Part shown: positions 60,479 through 64,000 of the stretch, in pieces
Layout: each line of letters opens with the position of its first letter
Numbering within the stretch: the stretch's first letter is position 1
Source of the DNA: Paenibacillus andongensis
Lineage (GTDB): Bacteria > Bacillota > Bacilli > Paenibacillales > NBRC-103111
Length of the DNA: 64,000 nt
Direction of reading: 5' to 3'
Assembly (NCBI RefSeq): GCF_025369935.1
Contig: NZ_CP104467.1
Coordinates: 4,285,001 to 4,349,000, forward strand
Notes under the pieces: model-generated
Databases searched by the model: none
Told to the model about the DNA's origin: nothing
Seen by the model: only the letters and a program-made list of their open reading frames with translations
Translations under genes and position numbers: made by a program

Positions 60479-60919
60479 TTACTTTTTCCTTTCTGCATTG
60501 AACTCCTTTGCAATAACATATGAGTCGTCTAATAATAGTAATCTGAAATTAGAATGGGGTATCTTCTTCGGCAATATAGTTGTCTTTACTTCAGTATAAA
60601 TCTCCTATTAATTTGTATATGTTTTTGGGTCTATTAGTAAAATAAAGTTCTTGCTGAGGTTGATTAAATTGCCAAAGTAAGATATGATCACTCGTTTCCT
60701 CAATACTTTCATGATAATGGAATCTTAATTCGTGGTATTCGACATTAATACAATTTACTTTCCATTGCTGAAGTAATTCTGGTTCGTATTCATAAACAAT
60801 GTCAATTACCAACTCTAAATCTTCATCATCAAGTTTAGTACATTTTGATATTCTATATAAAATATCATTTTCAAATGGAAATTCCTCAATTATATATTGA
60901 TCATCTCATTAATCTTCAT
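60479..60919 (-). pseudogene. small gene broken by two frameshifts
   Basis: An ATG at 60919 with AAGGTG upstream opens MKINEMINI and stops. The neighbouring frame continues as IEEFPFENDILYRISK and then the 73-residue open frame (60,812-60,591) ending KLIGDLY. A third segment, EVKTTILPKKIPHSNFRLLL and 18 more residues, continues in another frame to a TAA at 60,479. Joined, they make a protein of about 145 residues I do not recognise. Two shifts in one small gene point to decay, unless the assembly has errors. Confidence 0.6.
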
Positions 60920-61077
60920 TGATTCACCTTCTTATGATTCTTCATTCCAAGATTTCACCTACGTTGTTGTGTTCCCGAATCACAAAGACTAGGGCAAACC
61001 AAGGACCTACAGGTACCGTAACGTGAATACATTGTTCTTCTAAGTCGCTTCTTTATTGAAAAGTCCCTCAAGTCTCA

Positions 61078-61575
61078 TCAACTATGAGAATTCCATTTAC
61101 TATCACATAGTACTACAGATGTCTCGACTTGTCTTTCAGATATATTCCAAAATCTATGTAGTAATTCCCCCTGCTCTTCACGTGAAATTAACTTAAATCC
61201 ATTCTTTAGATAAAAATTAATTGCCCATTCAGCCGATGCCCAAGTCCCAATTAAAATTGGTTTATCTGTTAAATTAATTAAATGATACAGAAGCTTGGTC
61301 CCTATTCCACCTTTACGTTGACTCGTTTTAACATAAGCATGTCTGATTAATGAAACTTCCCCTTTATCTTGTATTCCCATAACTCCAAGTAATTCATTGT
61401 TTTCCTCTAGCCCCCAAAACATAACTCCTTCATTCATTTCATGATTTAATTCTTCCATAGTCATGTATGGTACATGGTACAAATCATGAGGAATAACTCC
61501 TTCGTATGCTTGAGCTGCATCATTGATAATCTGATAGATAACTTCTTTATCTCTGTTTTCACACAATCTGATCAT
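61078..61575 (-). CDS. GNAT family N-acetyltransferase
   Basis: A 165-residue acetyltransferase. The acetyl-CoA site is VSLIRHAYVKTSQRKGGIGTKLLYHL (R/Q-x-x-G-x-G/A, about residues 75-100), and the C-terminal FYLKNGFKLISREE is the usual motif B. The N-terminus IRLCENRDKEVIYQIINDAAQAYEGVIP resembles members acting on small molecules. AAAGGAG precedes the ATG. It lies between the transcarbamylase gene and the broken gene; its substrate is unknown. Confidence 0.88.
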   Translation of the reverse strand: MIRLCENRDKEVIYQIINDAAQAYEGVIPHDLYHVPYMTMEELNHEMNEGVMFWGLEENNELLGVMGIQDKGEVSLIRHAYVKTSQRKGGIGTKLLYHLINLTDKPILIGTWASAEWAINFYLKNGFKLISREEQGELLHRFWNISERQVETSVVLCDSKWNSHS

Positions 61576-61642
61576 GATATTAAAACTCCTTTCATCGTTT
61601 AATTCGGGAATTCCCTTGGGAAGACCAAGGTACGTTAACCTC

Positions 61643-62494
61643 TTAAATTTTCAAACCCAAACAGTACATCAAAACAGCTTGTTGAACAAAGATTAAATTT
61701 TTCTTGAATGCATGTCCCACAAAATATTCGGATTCCATTACCTCATCGCTAACTTCTTCATCTCTAAAAAATGGTGGACAAGGGTTTAATAATGCACCTT
61801 TGTTTGCTAACTTCATTCTGTCTACTGTTATTTGATACTTACCTATATATTCCTTATTTAAGAATTGACTTGGTAAAGAATCCGTTAGTATCACATCGCT
61901 ACTATTCAGCGTAGTTTCAAGAAAAGTCGAAAATTGATAATTTGAATTGTTATCGGCGAGTTCATGACCAGATGCACAAACATGATTGAATTTAAGATCC
62001 ATTACTTTAGCAATTTCCATCCATGAGTTTGAAATATTATTTGCTGCACCAACGAATGTATAAACTAACTCCCTATAATTATCTCTTAATTCCACTATTG
62101 AAAACAGGTCAGAAAGTATCTCACATGGATGGTTATTAGAAGTCATAGCGTTGACAATTGGAATCGAGCCATAAAGTGATAGTTCCTTAAGTTTTGAAAA
62201 GTCGGAATGCCTAATGATTAAACCATCAGCCCAATTACTCAAATAATTCATTACATCTTTTGGGTCCTCTCTTTTATCAAGTGTTTCAGGGGGAAATAAA
62301 ATACACTCACCACCTAAGTCCTTAATACCCTTCTCGAAAGTAATTCTTGTCCTAATACTTGTTTCAGGAAAAAATAAAACGAATGTCTTTCCACATAGAA
62401 ATTTATTAGTTTGAGTTACTTTAAGGTATTTGGTTAGTTCAAATATTTCTAGGACTTGTTCTTCTGAAAGAGCCTTTATTTCCAACAAATGCAT
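61643..62494 (-). CDS. divergent aspartate/ornithine carbamoyltransferase-family protein
   Basis: A 283-residue transcarbamylase, shorter than ArgF (about 310). The carbamoyl phosphate motif is SIRTR at residues 46-50 (S-x-R-T-R kept). The HPxQ motif reads HPCE at 122-125, so the Gln that contacts carbamoyl phosphate is Glu. The ornithine SMG loop reads DSLPSQ (205-210) and HCLP reads NPCP (237-240). These changes argue against ordinary ornithine carbamoyltransferase. It lies in a run with a methyltransferase, Nudix and GNAT genes, not with arginine genes. It may use another amine or have lost catalysis. Confidence 0.8.
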   Translation of the reverse strand: MHLLEIKALSEEQVLEIFELTKYLKVTQTNKFLCGKTFVLFFPETSIRTRITFEKGIKDLGGECILFPPETLDKREDPKDVMNYLSNWADGLIIRHSDFSKLKELSLYGSIPIVNAMTSNNHPCEILSDLFSIVELRDNYRELVYTFVGAANNISNSWMEIAKVMDLKFNHVCASGHELADNNSNYQFSTFLETTLNSSDVILTDSLPSQFLNKEYIGKYQITVDRMKLANKGALLNPCPPFFRDEEVSDEVMESEYFVGHAFKKNLIFVQQAVLMYCLGLKI

Positions 62495-62616
62495 GAGCGA
62501 CTACGTCCTTTGTTATTTGATTCGTTATATTTGCGCTGTTTCCTATAAGATTTTTTTGTTCCTAAACCCTTACTACCCGAAGGAGATGTCCGCGCCATCA
62601 TCAAGCCGTTGTTGTG

Positions 62617-63495
62617 CTATCTTTTTACAGTGCCAAATGTAATTTTCATGTTCGGTGCATATGTTAAGTAGGATTTATTATCGAATTCCCTTGAAAATAG
62701 TAACTCAGCTTCATATTGACTCATCGCCTCATCAAACATTAATCCCCGATTCACTAAATTCTGAAGAAATTCCTCTTTCTCTCCAGGCAGCTCCCCTAAT
62801 CCTTCTTCCCTCAAAGAGCTATAAAGACTTTGCTTACTTACCATGTCCATATTCTGATCCAAGAAATTAACCTTATCACTTACTCTACATGCAACGTTCT
62901 TTAAACCTAATTGACTGAGATAGATTGGTAATTTGATTCCAATATTTCCGTCCTTTCCCTTGCGATTAAAATCTCCCTCGTACAATTTTTGCAAAATACC
63001 CAGTTTAATCACTTTAGATTGCTCCAGTTCATTAAGACCGTAGTTTGACATGTTAGCAATCCAATGCGGTTCAAAGCAAATGACCATTCCATCATCTAAA
63101 ACACAATCAATCATCTTCTGAAGTACTTTCTTCGAATCAGACATATGTAATAAAAAAGCATGGCACATAGCTATGTCATACTTTCTATCTATTGTAACTT
63201 CTTCAATATCTGCTACGAAAAATTCTGATGGATAAGGCTGATTTAAAAAGACTTCCCTCGCCGTTTTAATTAGTTCATTACCCTTGTCAATTCCCGTGTA
63301 GGTTGATCCAATAGGTAAAAGCGGTAACAATTTAAGCCCCAAATATCCAAAGCCACAACCATAATCGATGATATTCACCGGTTTTAAAATCTTCCAAACA
63401 GTTTTCACTAAAAATTCTAAATAATCATCATTGTAATACAATTCTCGAGTATTTCTTAAGTATTCAATCTTTTTGTCCCAGTAATATTCGGACAT
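62617..63495 (-). CDS. class I SAM-dependent methyltransferase
   Basis: A 292-residue methyltransferase. The SAM site is IIDYGCGFGYLGLKLLPLLPIG (motif I, about residues 38-58), then YTGIDKGNELIKTA (acidic end of strand 2), YDIAMCHAFLLHM (motif post II) and VLDDGMVICFEPHW (motif III). The C-terminal about 120 residues carry a helical extension that probably holds the acceptor. AAAGGAGC precedes the ATG. It is next to the transcarbamylase gene on the same strand. Acceptor unknown; a small-molecule modification is plausible. Confidence 0.88.
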   Translation of the reverse strand: MSEYYWDKKIEYLRNTRELYYNDDYLEFLVKTVWKILKPVNIIDYGCGFGYLGLKLLPLLPIGSTYTGIDKGNELIKTAREVFLNQPYPSEFFVADIEEVTIDRKYDIAMCHAFLLHMSDSKKVLQKMIDCVLDDGMVICFEPHWIANMSNYGLNELEQSKVIKLGILQKLYEGDFNRKGKDGNIGIKLPIYLSQLGLKNVACRVSDKVNFLDQNMDMVSKQSLYSSLREEGLGELPGEKEEFLQNLVNRGLMFDEAMSQYEAELLFSREFDNKSYLTYAPNMKITFGTVKR

Positions 63496-63566
63496 TTTTA
63501 AGCTCCTTTTATCAATTGCGTAATTTGGGCTCCTGGTCGTTAAAGCTGCTAATCTTTGCTCTAGGT

Positions 63567-64000
63567 TTACAATCTTTTAAAAAAAGTATTTATTATTGGT
63601 CTATCTGGAGGACTAATATTGTCAGGTATCTCACCTAATTCAAAAAATTTAATTTCTGTAACTTCTGACTCATCCTGATTGATAACTCCTTCAAATTCTT
63701 TACATAAAAAAGCAGCCACTACATTATAGACCTCATCACCATGTGGATATTTGTAATACAGCTCTTGACCTGAAAAAACATCTAATAATTCAAGCTCCTT
63801 GGCTTGTAATCCGGTTTCTTCAAATAACTCTCTTCTTGCTACCTGTTCCATTGTTTCCCCTGGCTCTAAAGATCCTCCGGGCAATCCCCACATGCCATTA
63901 TCAGTTCTTTTCTCAAATAAAATGGAGTTATTATGAATAACAACGACACAAGCACCTGCCATAATTAATGGTCTTGTTCCAACGATTTTTCTTAAATCCA
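63567..64000 (-). CDS. Nudix hydrolase, N-terminus cut by window edge
   Basis: At least 144 residues. The Nudix box GGSLEPGETMEQVARRELFEETGL is complete (Gx5Ex7REUxEExGU). An ATG at 63962 exists, but the frame stays open to the window end with DLRKIVGTRPLIMAGACVVV, a segment shared by related Nudix proteins, so the true start lies beyond 64000. Likely a nucleotide-sugar or ADP-ribose type pyrophosphatase. It is the first visible gene of the leftward accessory run. Confidence 0.85.
   Translation of the reverse strand, partial: DLRKIVGTRPLIMAGACVVVIHNNSILFEKRTDNGMWGLPGGSLEPGETMEQVARRELFEETGLQAKELELLDVFSGQELYYKYPHGDEVYNVVAAFLCKEFEGVINQDESEVTEIKFFELGEIPDNISPPDRPIINTFFKRL

Noticed and set aside
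61643..62494. argF for arginine synthesis
   Set aside because: Motifs for ornithine binding (SMG, HCLP) and the HPxQ glutamine are changed and no arginine genes are nearby, so the symbol was not assigned.

Overview
The window looks like chromosome of a spore-forming, Gram-positive Firmicute, most likely Paenibacillaceae (Paenibacillus or a close relative). Reasons: strong AAGGAGG-type ribosome binding sites with many TTG and GTG starts, two YheC/YheD spore-coat ATP-grasp genes plus a CotSA-like glycosyltransferase, a YtxJ bacillithiol-type redoxin, a Bacillus-type fad regulon with a textbook FadR operator, and intergenic repeats of the AATAAGCGCG/CGCGCTTATT kind. No rRNA, tRNA, CRISPR array, prophage or insertion sequence was seen.

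Layout. 0-6.5 kb: N-terminal part of topoisomerase III, spore-coat-type glycosyltransferase and ATP-grasp genes, a DedA protein, a secreted NlpC/P60 endopeptidase, a UgtP-like glycolipid glycosyltransferase and a scrambled remnant of a two-component system. 6.5-12.3 kb: an envelope cluster read leftwards (OmpR-type regulator, histidine kinase, PAP2 phosphatase, a four-histidine membrane protein that appears frameshifted, a lipoprotein phosphoesterase) and a second YheC/D gene. 12.4-18 kb: a BNR propeller coupled to a MoaD/ThiS-like protein, an MJ0936-type phosphodiesterase, DUF1904, and a RavA/ViaA-like MoxR-VWA pair. 18-34 kb: housekeeping and accessory genes (YvyF-like zinc ribbon, MOSC, PIG-L deacetylase, glutathione peroxidase, HelD, DegV, SDR, hemolysin III, SGNH hydrolase, M20 peptidase, MFS and EamA transporters, YtxJ, YkuE-like phosphoesterase, PucR-family regulator). 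34-46.7 kb: a complete fatty-acid beta-oxidation regulon: fadF-fadN-fadA-fadE-lcfA-thioesterase leftwards, and fadR-etfB-etfA rightwards, around one FadR operator. 46.9-58.8 kb: sulfur acquisition: a leftward sulfonate operon (ssuC, ssuB, flavoprotein, ferredoxin, ssuA-like, DUF4395), then an alpha/beta hydrolase and yezD, and a divergent sulfate operon cysT-cysW-cysA-sbp. 58.8-64 kb: an AT-rich accessory stretch (AIM24 protein, TIM-barrel isomerase, a doubly frameshifted gene, GNAT, a divergent transcarbamylase, a methyltransferase and a truncated Nudix gene).

The most interesting item is at 20.4-20.65 kb: a consensus promoter, a 16-codon leader peptide and four mutually exclusive RNA pairings ending in an intrinsic terminator, placed just before a small protein that resembles only the anticodon-binding domain of histidyl-tRNA synthetase. 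This reads as a ribosome-stalling attenuator, the design used for antibiotic- or starvation-induced translation factors, controlling a protein whose role I cannot name. Secondary leads are the flavoprotein-ferredoxin pair inside the sulfonate operon, a candidate attenuator in that operon's leader, the propeller/ubiquitin-like pair, and the transcarbamylase with altered substrate motifs.
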